A DNA stretch of 64,000 nt from Typha latifolia (Eukaryota > Streptophyta > Magnoliopsida > Poales > Typhaceae). The first letter of the stretch is position 1. Each line of letters begins with the position of its first letter. Where the stretch lies: positions 4,388,308 to 4,452,307 of the forward strand of contig CM034110.1 of assembly GCA_019914945.1 (NCBI GenBank), read 5' to 3'. A program made the position numbers and the translations under genes. Below are positions 33,778-45,789 of the stretch, piece after piece. Below the pieces are notes generated by a model that worked only from the letters and a program-made list of their open reading frames with translations, was not told the DNA's origin and searched no databases.

Positions 33778-36298
33778 TGAAACACCCAAACCTCCAAATA
33801 CACGTGTAAACTGCGTGGTAAATCCCCCCACACGGTGCATCACATGACCTGTCAGTAATAGGATTTCATAAGGCACACAATAACACAAATTCACCATAAA
33901 TAAACTCAACCATAAGAGTCCGGATATAAGTTTCATATGCCACAATAAGCCTTCTAGATACATCCAAAATACAATGCTAAAGTTCAAAATACATCATCAA
34001 TCATAACGCCCTCGCAGGGGTTCAATACAACTAATAGACATACTGAAATAGAAAGACAACAGCTACTCCTCGCTACCCGCACTTGCGTCCCCTAGTTCTG
34101 AAATAATGCCACCAAGAGGTGGTGAGCTTACAGCCCAGCGAGTAGGATCCATACAATCTAAAATAATGAAATCACTTGTGCATATCCAATGTATGCCTAT
34201 ATTTGCTAGGAATAATAATATGCTTGTTGAAATGACTTACCATGAGTTACTAAATCAATGCAATCGATAAATATCATTAGTCACTATCTTGGAACATGCT
34301 AGTTTCTAAACGTATCAGGATAAGTCCACACATATATAAAGCTTGATATAATCTCTTATTCATACAAATCTCAATCATAGTGTTTACGTGTTATGCATAG
34401 CAATAAAAGAGTAGTTTAGTCATCTCATGCCTACCAAGATATTAATCATATTTATCATAGCTCACCGAGCTATTCACCATACAAGGTAAATACTCTCAAG
34501 AAAATCATCCATCACATAACCATCCATCATCTCATATATCAAGGGGGGATATATATACATCTAGTGGTAATGTCACTTACACGTGGCGACACTACATGTG
34601 ACCGGTTGTCTATGGCCATCAAACTAAGGACGCCGGTCATAAACCCATATCTCACTCTCTCTAAATTATAACCGCCCTCAGCGAGAGAATCGGGAGCCCT
34701 CGGCTCATCAACAGACGCTCTAACTCTGCGTCGTCGGGTAACGCTAGAGATATATCCCTGCCTCACAATCATGTTCTTCTATCATCATAATCTAGTCTTG
34801 ACTATGCAGTATAATTATCTGAATGCCACACAGGCTCCCGACTTTAGGTGTAGGCCGCTAATAGTATAGTCATATAAAATACACTCTACCCTTAACCCTG
34901 GGTGAGTGAGTAAGGGCACTGCATAGTCAGAACCCGACTACTAATGATAGGTGAAAGTGTTGCAGTGTCTATGAGTGTATAAAACATGTTATAATCATCA
35001 TGATCGTTACATTCTATATTCACAATAGATATTTATGCAAGGGTATATCATATAGGATACATGTAGAGCATTGTTACACTAATGCCTATGCTACATTAAC
35101 ATTCTCATAATATTATGATGAGCAAATTATTAATAACTGCATATGTAAAGATATATCATGGTACACAAAATCCATGTATTAATACCGATATTTCCTATAG
35201 TGTCATGATAGGTATAATAACTATAACTACATTATTCTAGACTTGTATAAACTCTACTCACTTGGGGGTCTCCACATCACACTAAATCTCGTCAGCTAGC
35301 CGGCTTCTCCAGAATCTCAAAATTCTTCTCACGCGGTGTCATTTATGTTTAGGCATATATATTACTCAAGGGTCTCCTAGGGTGAGTCCTATGTTATCGT
35401 AAAATTCACATGATAATAAATTGTCATTACAGGGGTTAGGCTAATTAATCAAGTAGAAATAGATAAACGGGGTTATAGGGTCCAAATGCCCCCAAATGGG
35501 CTAGGCTGAAGGTATTGGGTTAGGCTCCCATCCATTAGGCAAGAGGGGCCTTGGTGGGGTGCAGTTGGACTACAGCCCACAAGGTTGGCTGAAGTGGGCT
35601 GGGGTCCAACCACAGCCCACCAAAGGCTTGGTTGGTGGGCTGCGGTCTGCAAGCCCACCCAACCCAAGCCTAGTGGGTTGTGGTCTAGATCGCAGCCCAT
35701 GAGGGCTCAGTGGGCTGCAATCTGACCACAGCCCACCAAAGGAGGGCCCGTGGGTTGCGGTCTGACCGTAGCCCACGAGGGGGCTTAGTGGGCTGCAATC
35801 TGACTACAGCCCACCAAGGGGGTGGGGGGGGGTGTGGGTTAAACAACCCCCCACCCTCCCTCATTATTTCCCTTCCGAGTTCCGAGGGAGGAGATAGAGG
35901 GAGAGTGGGAAAGCCCCTGGGGCTGCGGTGCTGGCGGCGCGGCACGAGGCTGGTAGCACAGCATGAGGCCGAGGAGGGTAAGTAAAGGGGAAGAAAAGAA
36001 GGAAGGGAGGAGGGCTTACCGAGGGGGAGGGTTGGTCGGACGTCGGCTCTCGGTCCGGGGCTTCGTCGGCTCCGGCGTCGGCAACCTGAGAGAGAGAAGA
36101 GGGAGAGAGAAGTTGGCAATGTGGAGAAGAAATGGTGCGGTGGGGGGAGGGGGAGATGGGGAAGGTGGCGTGCACGTCAAAGGAAGAGGAAGAAGAAGAA
36201 AGGAGAAGAAGGACGGGGGAGGGGGGGCAGGCTCTGTGAAGCAGCACGTGCGTCAGGTTTTTTTTAAATTTTTTTATTTTTTAGATTGGGGTGTTATA
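33778..36298 (+). mobile_element. 2.5-kb solo LTR (TGAAACACCCAAACC...GTGTTATA family)
   Basis: Begins TGAAACACCCAAACC, ends GGGGTGTTATA, and is flanked by GTAAG at 33773-33777 and 36299-36303. Its ends are imperfect inverted repeats (TGAAACACCC / TATAACACCCC). There are no domains, so a solo LTR of a long-LTR gypsy element is likely. The uninterrupted LTR at 28526-28981 serves as the empty site. The 3' third holds a GTGGGCTGC-type repeat block and purine-rich low complexity. Confidence 0.88.
35540..35825. repeat. Tandem palindromic GTGGGCTG...CAGCCCAC units
   Basis: About five units, each roughly GTGGGCTGCRGTCTGACY followed by RCAGCCCAC, so every unit can pair with itself and with its neighbours. 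A shorter version occurs at 23335-23450 in the truncated relative. Confidence 0.8.
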
Positions 36299-36737
36299 GT
36301 AAGGGAGAGTAAAAGAAGAGGAAGAAGTGAGTTTTCCATTAAGAATCTAGGGTGGTAAGGTAGTCGACGGGGTTAGAGTCAGCGTAGCCATGGTAGGAGG
36401 GAACAAGAGAGAAGGAGAGAAGAATATTTGGGAAAGAACTCAATTCATTCAATAATGACCATAAGATTGCCTTCTATTTATTTAGAGACTAACCTAACAA
36501 GAAAACAAGCAAAAGATAATCCTAGAACAATGCATCCTCGCCGAGCACATTTGAACCGGATCGATCGCATTCAAATGCGCTAAACACGTTCTCTATATTT
36601 GCAAACGTATGCAGGCGTTCGAATGCGACTTCCCCGCATTCTAACGTGACAGCCAAAATTTTTATTCTTTAAAAACAAAAGTGATTCAGCTCGAGACAAC
36701 TAGATCCAATCCCAATCATATCATTATAGGGGTAACA

Positions 36738-38650
36738 TGACAATAAAAGCAACCTCTAGGTGAGTCAAAGTGCAATATTGAAGAGCTCCAACAACTTGAT
36801 GGATTTATTGGTATTTTGTAATGGATCACCGTGAAGCTGAGAAAGTTTTAACTCTAGAAAATAAGGGCTTAGAGCATGGTTTAGCACCAACCATTTTAGC
36901 TCAATGAAGAATATCTGTGATATATTTGGCTTGTGAAAGTTGCATGCTAGAAGAATCGCGAGTCACTTTGATTCCAGAAAAGCACTGTAAATCATCTAGA
37001 TTTTTGACTGTGAATCATTCTTGAGACTATTTATCAAATTCAATATAAGAGACGAATGTGTCGTTGTCACAATGATTAGCATATATGAGAACCAACATAT
37101 GTATAGTAGACCAGTGATATATAAATAGTGACTAGTCAACATGAGACTCAAATAAGAGACTGTGATAGATGGCAAAACCACGCTCTTGAGGCTTCCTTAA
37201 ACCCATAATTCTCTGTGTAATTTTCAAATATTGGTGGGAAATTTTGCATCTTTAAAACCAACGATTTGCTCCATAGAAATTTTTTCATCTAAAGTTCTGT
37301 AGAGGAATGCATTTGAAATATCTAATTAGCAAAGAGGCCAATTAAAGTTAACTACAATAACAAGTACCATGTGTGGTTTAATTATAGGGCTAAAAACTCT
37401 CTGTGTAATCCAAACCATTCATTTGTTAAATCTCTTTCCACTAAGCGTGCCTTGAACCTTCCTAATAGAGCATCTGCATTCTACTTAACCTTATACACCC
37501 ATTTGTCGTTTATGATTTTCCTATTTTGTGTTTAAGGACATAAGGACCACATTTGATTAGCCTGTAAAGCTAGCTTGAAACTCCTCCATTCATTAGATGC
37601 TTAGTGGAGTAATATATATGGTTGTCTGGAAAATGTGTAAGATGAAGATGACCTACCTTACTTCTAGTGACAATAGAATGAATGGGTTGTGAATGAGATG
37701 TTGTAGGTTCATTCAATTATGAAGTAGAATGAGATGTATCAGACGTTCTAAAATGATGTGGAGAAGTAAGAGCAAAATGGCATTACGACTAGGAGAAATA
37801 AGGACATCACTTGATGGCAGAGTGGGTGCAATTGAACCATGTGGCATTATATCAGTAGATTGAACTAACTTAGAGGAGTGAGGGAAAGGAAAGGAAGGGA
37901 ACCTTCTCTCGGCTTTGCAGATTCTGAAGCGAGAGAGCCTTGTAGTACTAGAATTTTAGCACCACCTAGAAATTGTATTTCATCAAAGATGATGTTTCTA
38001 CTTATTTAGATATGGTTAACAATAGGATCTAACTACCTATAACCCTTGATCAAAATTATATCCTAAAAAATGAACTTTTTTAATCGGAACATTAGCTCAT
38101 GATTGTTATAAGGATATAGTAAAAGATAATAGACACGTACTCCAAAAGCTTTAATCATCGAATAATCTGGATTTTTGATCAATAAAACTAGAAAAGGTGA
38201 CTTGTCTTTGGAAGATGAGAATGTGCAAGCAAGCTAAACCTGTTTCAACTATATGTTTATGTTTCCTCTCCGCTGCACCATTTCTCTATGATGTGCATAG
38301 ACATGATAGACGATCAATAATGCCATTAGACTCAAGAAATTGTTTAAAATGATGAGATGTTTATTCTCCCGCTCCATCAGATTGGAGAGATTTAATTTTT
38401 TTATTTAACATATTCTTGACGAAGTGAACTTGATATTCCAATACTAGTCAATTGATTAGATCAAGTTTCGGCCATGTGTAAAATATTGGTGCATGATTTT
38501 TTGCCTTGGTGAAATGTTTGCAGCTAGCACTTCAAATGTGCTATTCGCGTGACTGAGATGCAAATCATGAGGCAAGTTGATTCCAGACTTGCTGAGAGGT
38601 ACTGAGACCATATAAACTGAAGAGAAGAGAGTAGCTTCAGTAATTGTAGC
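36738..38650 (-). pseudogene. Copia pol remnants (integrase to RT/RNase H)
   Basis: On the minus strand 38400-38270 gives IKSLQSDGAGE and FLESNGIIDRLSCLCTS then RNGAAE, matching the Copia integrase IKxLRxDxGGEY...LSCPHTPQQNGVAERK. Near 36930-36850 it gives MQLSQAKYITDILH and KMVGAKPCSKP, the RT/RNase H boundary. Many stops; dead. Confidence 0.8.
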
Positions 38651-38712
38651 AGTAAGCTAGCTTAACAAAATATTGGTCCTTTTGTCAGATAACAAAATAT
38701 ATTTAAAGTGGT

Positions 38713-38886
38713 TGTTTCCTTTGTAACAACCTTGCTTAAAAAAAAGAAAAAGAAAAAGAAAAAAAAAGATGGGTATGATGTGGTTGGCCTCATGCCCATG
38801 AAGTTGTGCGGCGTGCATGGGGGTGCCACTCACCTCCATTGCTGTCGATGCTGCAGCCGTCGACAGTCCCCTCCCACCAGGCTGTG
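38713..38886 (-). mobile_element. Short fragment of the TGTAACAACC long-LTR family
   Basis: TGTAACAACCTTGCTTAAAA, an A-rich run, then GATGGGTATGATGTGGTTGG and GGGGGTGCCACTCACC parallel the left end of 46840-50294. About 170 bp only, inserted beside the Copia primer site. Confidence 0.65.
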
Positions 38887-38892
38887 AGCAAT

Positions 38893-38907
38893 GAAGCTCA
38901 GATACCA
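38893..38907 (-). other. Primer-binding site of the Copia element
   Basis: The minus strand reads TGGTATCTGAGCTTC directly adjoining the LTR; the initiator-Met tRNA site with one substitution. Confidence 0.8.
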
Positions 38908-39090
38908 TGTAAAATTAGTAAACAAGTATTTAGAAAGTGATAACATGCTTGTCGTGCTGCTTGCTTACTGCATATATTCATATTGATGCATTTGGTTGTC
39001 ATATCTTTAACCATGTGACATATATTTATATTGATGCGTTTCGTTGTTATATCTTTAACCATGTGAAATGTGTAGAGATTTGTAATAACA
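38908..39090 (-). repeat. Copia 5' LTR
   Basis: TGTAAAATTAG...AATAACA, matching 28398-28525. It contains a small internal duplication: CATATCTTTAACCATGTGA occurs twice. Its outer end is an estimate. Confidence 0.65.
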
Positions 39091-39511
39091 ATAAACAGTT
39101 AATAACCAAAGGACAAAAATAATGTACACAACTTAATCAATCTCATCATTTGCTTGAGAAGATTGGGTTCGTCCTTCCGTAACGGCTAAAGCATGAGATA
39201 TTCCAAATATCTTTGATAACTGTAATTAGGTAGTAGCTTAACATGGGCCTTGTTTATCTATGATATGATATAAAAACTTTGGTGATTTGTGAGTGAGAAA
39301 TTTTGGGGAAAATATCTTGCATAAAAATATTAGCATTTTGGGGAACTAGTATAGCATGTTTTGAACGCATAGTGCATCGATAAGAAAAGAAATCTTAAGG
39401 AATAGATATAGACATTAGCCGAATTATTATAAATCTTAGTGTTCTATTTTTTTTTCTTATCTTGTTTAATGTAACATTACATGCTCACATACATAAACAT
39501 ACTCAGAAATC
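39091..39511. other. Intergenic, downstream flank of the xylanase gene
   Basis: No gene; probably includes the 3' untranslated region of the minus-strand xylanase gene. Mostly AT-rich single-copy-looking sequence. Confidence 0.5.
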
Positions 39512-42238
39512 TCAAAGCTGAATGTTTAAATGCCTAGTTTCATCTCCTTGGGGTAGGGACAACGTAGTCTCTGCTGACTTGTTTTCATAACTTGCAGAAA
39601 TCTTGTATTCCCCTAAATATCCAACAAAACTATAGGATCCATGTTCATCTGTCACTCCATTTACCTGTTTCGTTTGCCATTCTTGCAAGAGCCTATCAAC
39701 TGCATCTCCTGTCAGCAGATTGCGAAGATTCCAATCCGTGAGGCACATCTCGTAGCAGCCCTTTTGATGCAGTGCAGTCCATAACATAATCCCATTCACT
39801 GATGGATGCGAAAAAGATTCTCTCAAGACGTCTTCCAGATACAAAGCCTGCAAAAGATTAAATGAAACGAATTACCAGACTGAGAAACTACCTAGTGATT
39901 TGTTTTTGAATGAAATTGAGCAGATTTCTTACCTGAGTTTGCTCATCAAAATGATTACTTATGTCGATTTCGGTAAACCAAATAGGAAGTTCAAGTGTGG
40001 CCAACTTGTCTAGAATAGCTCTCATCAAAGGAATGTTTGGCTTACCAAAGTGCCCCTCAAGTCCAATCCCTTCCAACAGAGCTCCTCCTTCCTTTAGCTC
40101 CTTCAGCCTGGTCACATAAGTATCCACTGTCGAAAAGATATCGTCACAAGTCTCTATGACATTGAACTCATTCATGAACAAAGTCGCGAGAGGGTCTGCT
40201 TGCTGAGCGGTGTCGAAGAACTCTAAGGAGGCATTATGTCCAAGACGCTGCTCGTAAAAGTTGAAGTGAAGCATCTCATTGCTGACATCCCAGTGGGCGA
40301 ATTCCCCCTTGTACCTGGTCATCAGGCTCTGGATGCGAGAGTTTACAGCAGATTGAAGGTCATCACCTGTGAGGTTCCTGACCCATGATGGGGTGGCTTC
40401 CTGGTTCTCCCAAAAGATGTTGTGGCCGCGAACCATGATGCGGTTGGCCCTGACAAAGTCTAGCATCTTGTCTGCTGAATCATAGTTCAACGTTCCCGCC
40501 ACTGGCTCCGTTGCATACCACTTCAGCTCGTTTTCGAAAACTGCAGCATTGAAGCGCTCCACGAACCACGTCTACAATGAGATACAGTTGAAAGGAAACA
40601 AGTTTTAGAAATCCATGCATCTCATATGTTGAAGTTGTGGTGGACCTAATTAGTTTTTCATCACATTTCTTGTAGAGAATTTTCTTTCTTTTTTTTTTCC
40701 TCAAAATACCTGATAAGATGAGCTTCCTAAGATGGTGTCAGCTATTGCAGAACCAAATGGAAAATCTCTTGAGATCTGCTGTACAGAAACTGATGCTCCA
40801 GTCACTCTATTACCTGTTGAATCTGCGACATGGATCGTCGCCGCACGCTTCCGCTTCTGTTCAATAAAACCTTCTATAAGAGATCTAATTTGGCAAAACT
40901 AAGTGAAACTATGAATACATTACGTGAAGAAATTGATTCAAAATAGTTTGACACTAAGCAAGCATGTAACTGAAGGAATACCTTCCTTATATTTTCTTTC
41001 TGGTGCATTGACCATTGATCGACAGAGAATGACTGCAGTGAAGCACTTTCCACAGAGATCCTCATTGCACTCCTGTCTGCATTCTGATCACGAGGAAAGA
41101 GGAACGATTTTTTTTTTCAGAATCATATATATATATATGGGTAACTTTGATTTAGTGAGATCTTCAATAATAGTTTTCGTCACCTGAAAAAAGAGTACTG
41201 AGTTCTGGGAGGACGAGTCGAGGACGAATCCACCCTTAAGGAATGACCAGCAGCCACTTTTTGCTGATACTGTCCCTATGCATCTTGTTCCTGAGTTATC
41301 TGTAGATAGTCTAGCAGTGACAATAGCCGAGTCTGCCCCCTCGACTTTCACCCAACCTTTAGGAGATAATGGTTTAAATCAGAATAAATCTTTTGAGGAA
41401 CTGCACATTAGCCTGTGATGCTCTGTTTGGAGCTTTAGAACAGAATACTCGAACACCATTGATAGAGATAACAATAAAATTGTTTAAGAAAAGAACTACA
41501 AGAAAGTAGAAGGATAACCATAAATTAATATTGGGAAATGATGTTTATGGAGCAAAACTAAATTGTTATGTACAGAAGAATCATTTCAAAATGAGAGAAA
41601 CGCCATAGTGTGATTTAATAGAGTAGGGGTATCTAAAGAGAGACAATATCTTGGTAGATGCCACGTGAGAGTGGAGACAATATCGTGTTTCCATTACGTT
41701 TGGAACATAGCCAACTTTGTGACAGAACTCACATGAGAAACTGTATCTTGTAGTCTGGTTGAGATTGTACAGCAGAAAAGCGGGTGAGTATACCCCCGTC
41801 TCTGTTGTATGGTATCTCATCTCGCCATTGCCCTTCTTCAGGATTCCTCCATTATAAAGCGGTGGTTCAGGTAAAGATTTGCACTGTTGAAGAACTCAAA
41901 TTAATTAGCAGTCACATGTTACTCTTGTTCTTGGTATGCTCACCAAGATAACGGATGCATATCTGAAAATATACCAGGAAAATTACACTTAGCTCAAAGA
42001 ATCACATAACAAAAGAAGTACGTACCTCAGTGGAAGCAGTATAATCATACCACCCATCTGCCATCCAAAAAAAAAAATACAACAACGGTTACATGTCTGA
42101 AAACTTCTCTACAGAGAGAGAAAAAGAGAAAGAAAGCATGCAATGCAACTGACCATTAAGAGCTGCTAGAATTAACTTTCCCGACTGCATCCATGCCAAT
42201 AGTTTCAAAAGAAAGAGGGCAGTGGTATGCCCTCTCAT
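39512..42238 (-). CDS. Endo-1,4-beta-xylanase (GH10 with CBM22-like module), eight exons
   Basis: Hydrolyses internal beta-1,4 links of xylan in the cell wall. Exons (minus): 42238-42154, 42057-42026, 41883-41733, 41356-41184, 41083-40982, 40856-40710, 40571-39933, 39847-39512. All splice sites are GT-AG, and the phases join into 555 codons (554 residues). The start MRGHTTALFLLKLLAW opens a hydrophobic, signal-like N-terminus. YDYTASTECK and WVKVEGADSAIVTARL mark the N-terminal part and CBM22-like module. GH10 runs from about residue 231 (WFVERFNAAVFENELKWY), with the acid/base Glu near 329 (WDVSNEMLH), the nucleophile Glu near 431 (IWFTEIDIS), and GHNIFWENQEATPSWV. It looks complete and functional, resembling the plant xylanase 5-like group. 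Exon joins are my own reading and need transcript support. Confidence 0.92.
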
Positions 42239-42381
42239 GCTAGTTGATGGCTAAAGTATTGAAGGTTAAAGCCGACTTTGGGTAGCTTTAAGAGCTTGCC
42301 AATGTCTGCATGGCATTTGAAGACATCTTTGGTTTGGTTTGGGGGCGGGGAGAGAGTTGTTGAGTTCACGAGGAAACTTTT

Positions 42382-42391
42382 CGTTTTATAG
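42382..42391 (-). promoter_or_regulatory. Possible TATA box of the xylanase gene
   Basis: The minus strand reads ACTATAAAAC about 145 bp upstream of the ATG, a plausible TATA position given an untranslated leader of about 110 bp. Another 30 bp upstream is an E-box-like CACATGTG. Inference from sequence only. Confidence 0.5.
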
Positions 42392-42964
42392 TTCGGCAGC
42401 GGCGAGGGTCACATGTGAACTCTCACCGACTCCCCAATCGATAAATCTTCTTTCCTTTGTCTGAACGCTCCGGAAGGATTCGGAATTGTGTGGTTAATCT
42501 TTTTAATTAGTCAAGGTGGTCCCTTTTTAGTGGTTTCACGAGAGGGGAAGAGTTCTTCCTTCTTAATTAACCTTTCTTTTATTGGTTTTTAAAGAAAGTT
42601 ATATTCCTAAGACAACTATGTACTGTTGTAAGTAATGATGTAAATGTTATGACAGTTGCATAACCTCCTTGGTACATGTAGCTCTCATCCTTTTTATGTT
42701 ACCCCTATTGTAACTCTTTATATATATCCTTAAAAGTAAGAGTGTAATCTAATCTGATTCGGTAGGATATATAAAAGAATTGAATCTATATTTGTCTAAT
42801 TATCTTGGGATTTGAACTCACTGAAGCAGCAATTAACTAATTCATGAGATAATGAATCATTCAAAGTGGCGGTTATTATTAAAAAATTACCACCATCTTG
42901 AAGAGATTTAAAAAATAATACAAGGAGATGATTATGGTCGTTCGTATGCGATATCTTGTAGCCC
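42392..42964. other. Upstream region of the xylanase gene
   Basis: No gene recognised; AT-rich, presumably promoter for the first few hundred bases. The edge of an LTR relic begins near 42965. Confidence 0.4.
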
Positions 42965-44175
42965 ATGTTTGAGGTCAGTTGAGTCTGGTGCGCACGACAA
43001 TCGGACACCTGCCATTCACTAGGGTATGCGTGTGACGAGTTACCCTCATGAGATTTCTATTAACTAGTGGGGTACCCGATCTGGATGGATTTTGATATAC
43101 CCTTAACGTATGGTAGAGTATGATTATGACTAATATATCCTTAGTGTATGGCAGGGTATGCTTTGAGCCTATAGACAGGATGTTGAGATCGGGTATCGAG
43201 TGTTGACTGCGCACAGTGGTCTAGTGTGATGATATTTATACTAAGATGTCGGTAATGATCGTGACGTTGAGAAATGCATATAATTTCATTATCATCTGAT
43301 ATGCCTGATTATCGAGTAGTCAATATGCATCATATGTGGTTGCATTTGATATCATAGCATGATCATGGTCGGCATATATCATATGTGTTATATTTAAGAG
43401 AGAGTTATGATGATAGTACAACATGGAGATTTATTTATATATTATCGAGGATTATATATTTTATCAGTTATGACATGTTATATACTTTTTATTTATATAT
43501 TATTGAGGAACATTCAAATACTCATTCATGATATGATGCTATTTCTGATTCATATTATCTAGTACACAATTTACTCTCTATTTGACATCATTGATTCGGG
43601 GTAAGGTCTATTCATTGAGCCTTTTGCTCATGATTCTATTTATTTATTTTCTAATCCCCCTCAGATATGTGGTATATGATAGCGACTTGAGACATTCCGA
43701 GAAAATATTTTAGATTGATGAGGTGAGCTATAGGTGTGAGACGGTATAGATGATAATTTGTATGGAAATTAATGTTTATCGTTGTTTATTATATTTGTAT
43801 TTTATTGTATCAAATGATGATTTGTATGATACATATTAGATTTTTGTGTACTCGTGTATCAGTTGTTTTAGTTGTATCTTGATGGTTTATCGTTGCCTGT
43901 GTGAGTCCTACCAGATTATGTAGTGGTCTAGTGTATATTATTGTGGACTTAGATATTCATATGTTAACAGATTTATTTGGTTGATAGTATGATTCATTTA
44001 GAGTTGGATTATATGAGCATGAATATGCTAGCAGGTTTTATTTGATGATATCATGATTATATGTGCATAGGAGTGTATCTCTGCGTGAGGGGCCTCACCC
44101 GTCCTATCGTGTGAGCCGCACGTGTCATGTGGGCGCATGGGCGTGCACATGCTCGTGTCGAGCTAGGGCGTTACA
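42965..44175 (-). mobile_element. Truncated long LTR (TGTAACGCCC family), reverse
   Basis: Ends GGGCGTTACA on the plus strand, so it begins TGTAACGCCCTAGCTCGACA on the minus strand. It contains the conserved GGGTAAGGTCTATTCATTGA segment near 43600 (complement of the one at 11180 and 20850) and ATACCCT units near 43060-43165. The other end is lost near 42965; about 1.2 of 3.3 kb remain. Confidence 0.75.
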
Positions 44176-44255
44176 TCAATGATGTGATGCATGTGCCCAA
44201 CATTTGCAAGAATCTGGTTTAGGGTCATGCCTTTTGGTCTCACCAATGCTCCAGA
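44176..44255 (+). pseudogene. Small gypsy RT fragment
   Basis: Plus strand reads RVMPFGLTNAPE near 44220-44255, the conserved RT box FGLxNAP, with a stop just upstream. It is cut off at 44256. Confidence 0.7.
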
Positions 44256-44690
44256 GGTAAAAAAAACTAATATTTGAATAGCATAATGATTTTGGTTGCC
44301 ATCTATACCTTTATAGAGGCTAGCCAACAAGCCAAAATAATAATTATTAACCCTAATTTTAGTGGACTCTTGTCGATCTCGTTCGAACGTGCCCGATTGC
44401 ATTCCAACGCATAAAAAACGTTCTCTATCGATGCGAATATGATGCAGACGTTAGAATGCGGCGTTCGAACGTGCCCAACCGCGTTCGAACACGCATTTCA
44501 CGTTCTCTATTTTTGTGAACCTGATGTAGGCATTTGCAAAGGCATTCGAACGTGACCCCTTCCGCGGTCGAACGCGACCTGTCGCTACAGGATATTTATT
44601 TTAATAAAAATAAATAACTAATGCAATAAGAAAAAACTCTAACTAAGTGTATCAAGATGTTGAAATATTATGCCCAAGAACTTTAGAAGA
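44256..44690 (+). repeat. LTR fragment of the TTCGAACGCG-rich family
   Basis: Carries TTATAGAGGCTAGCCAACAA, several TTCGAACGTG/GCGTTCGAAC words at 44375-44580, then TTATTTTAATAAAAATAAAT, parallel to 49840-50160. Its 5' part is missing. Confidence 0.6.
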
Positions 44691-45600
44691 AGCATATGAA
44701 GACACCATCATCATGGAGAGGAAGCACCAGGGATTGAGGAACCAAAGCAAAAACCCATAGTCTAGCCGAGAATCATGGCAGCCCTATAGACCAGCTAAAA
44801 TGGTTGGCACTACAACAGCAATTCCTAGGACAACTATTAGAAATTCAAGGCCAAGAGCTCCACTCAGACCCTCCACTGACATGAAAGGGGACCATAGAGC
44901 ACCCGCCCAAACTCTCACACTTGTCTAGGTAGAGGAGCGAAGGGCAAAATAACTATGCTCTTGATGCGATGAATGATTCACACCCGGTCATCGGTGTGCG
45001 AAAGCAACGGGGAGCGTCATGTTGATTGATGAGCAAGATGATTTAGATGAGGAATTGGTTGAGTAAGAGGTTGATGAAGAGCTTCTTGAAGAGGCCCTAG
45101 AGATGCCCGAAGAGAAGGATGTGTAAGTTGAAATTTCAATGCACGCCTACTTTGGGACTATTGCACTGAAGACGCTTGGGGTAGACAGATTGGTCAAAAA
45201 GTATTGCATGCACATCCTTATTGATTCGGAAAGCACGCATAACTTCTTAGATGAGCGTTCGTTGAGGATGATTGGGTTGGAAGCTGAACCAACCAATACA
45301 TTTGATGTAGCAATTAGCGATGGAATGAAGTTGAGGGTTGACAATTTATGTCGCCAAGTGAAAATTTGGGTCCAAGGACATGAATTGAATGTTAATTTGT
45401 ATCCTCTTGCTTTGCGAGTGCTGATCCAATCTTAGGTACTCAGTGGTTACAAATCCTAGGACCGGTGACATTCAACTTTCGCGACATGTGAATGACATTT
45501 CGGTGAAATGGCAAGGTGGTGTGGCTAAATGGGGGTGAAAATGCAATCTAGCCCTACCTTGCAACCTATGGCGGGGCTGCCATGTCCAAAGGAGTTGGCC
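44691..45600 (+). pseudogene. Gypsy gag end and aspartic protease fragment
   Basis: The frame 45139-45435 contains HAYFGTIALKTLGV, the active-site loop ILIDSESTHNFLDE (family DSGSTHNF, with Gly changed to Glu) and VQGHELNVNLYPL. A GTQWLQILGPVTFNF-type continuation lies beyond a frameshift. Upstream, 44690-45130 has Lys/Glu-rich degenerate gag linker. Chromovirus-type, dead. Its plus orientation is opposite to that implied by the LTR fragment before it, so they may be different elements. Confidence 0.75.
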
Positions 45601-45789
45601 TATCTTATTTAGATGTCCCCAGCAGTAATTGAGCCTCCCTTAAGCTCAAGTAAACCCCAAAAATTGTTGTAATTATTATCTGAATTTTTTGTGTTGTTTG
45701 AAGAGCACAAAGACTATTGACATGCTGAAATTCAGACCATAAGATAGTTATTATATCGAGGGTTGAGCCGGCTAATGTGCGTCCATATC

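Larger units (their letters stand above)
28526..36723 (-). mobile_element. Chromovirus-like Ty3/gypsy element (Reina-like by size) nested in the Copia LTR
   Basis: LTRs begin TGTTATGATCTC and end CATAT(C/T)A: 28526-28981, and 33738-36723 (the latter enlarged by a solo LTR). Flanking TTACA and TTATA form a 5-bp duplication with one change. Minus-strand order from the right is LTR, Met-tRNA-type primer site, gag with zinc knuckle, protease, RT, RNase H, integrase, LTR. Without the solo LTR it is about 5.7 kb with LTRs near 460 bp, which fits short chromoviruses such as Reina. I found no intact chromodomain. All frames are broken. Confidence 0.85.
33738..36723 (-). repeat. 5' LTR of the chromovirus-like element, split by a solo LTR
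   Basis: The halves 33738-33777 and 36299-36723 together match the 3' LTR at 28526-28981. The interruption is flanked by GTAAG. Confidence 0.85.
28398..39090 (-). mobile_element. Decayed Copia retrotransposon interrupted by a gypsy element
   Basis: Short LTR-like direct repeats (about 28398-28525 plus 36729-36737, and 38908-39090) flank Copia coding sequence on the minus strand (36738-38650). The primer site adjoins the right LTR. The left LTR is split by the gypsy element at 28525/36724. I see no target duplication: GGGTT on the left, ATAAA on the right. Gag and protease are missing, so the element is internally deleted as well as nested. Confidence 0.7.

Noticed and set aside
35473..36358. 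Open frames of 90-144 codons on both strands
   Set aside because: Products of the GTGGGCTGC repeat and GA-rich tracts in the solo LTR; not conserved as proteins in the related copy.
28393..39095. Target-site duplication around the Copia element
   Set aside because: GGGTT and ATAAA do not match; either the outer ends are misjudged or the duplication has decayed.
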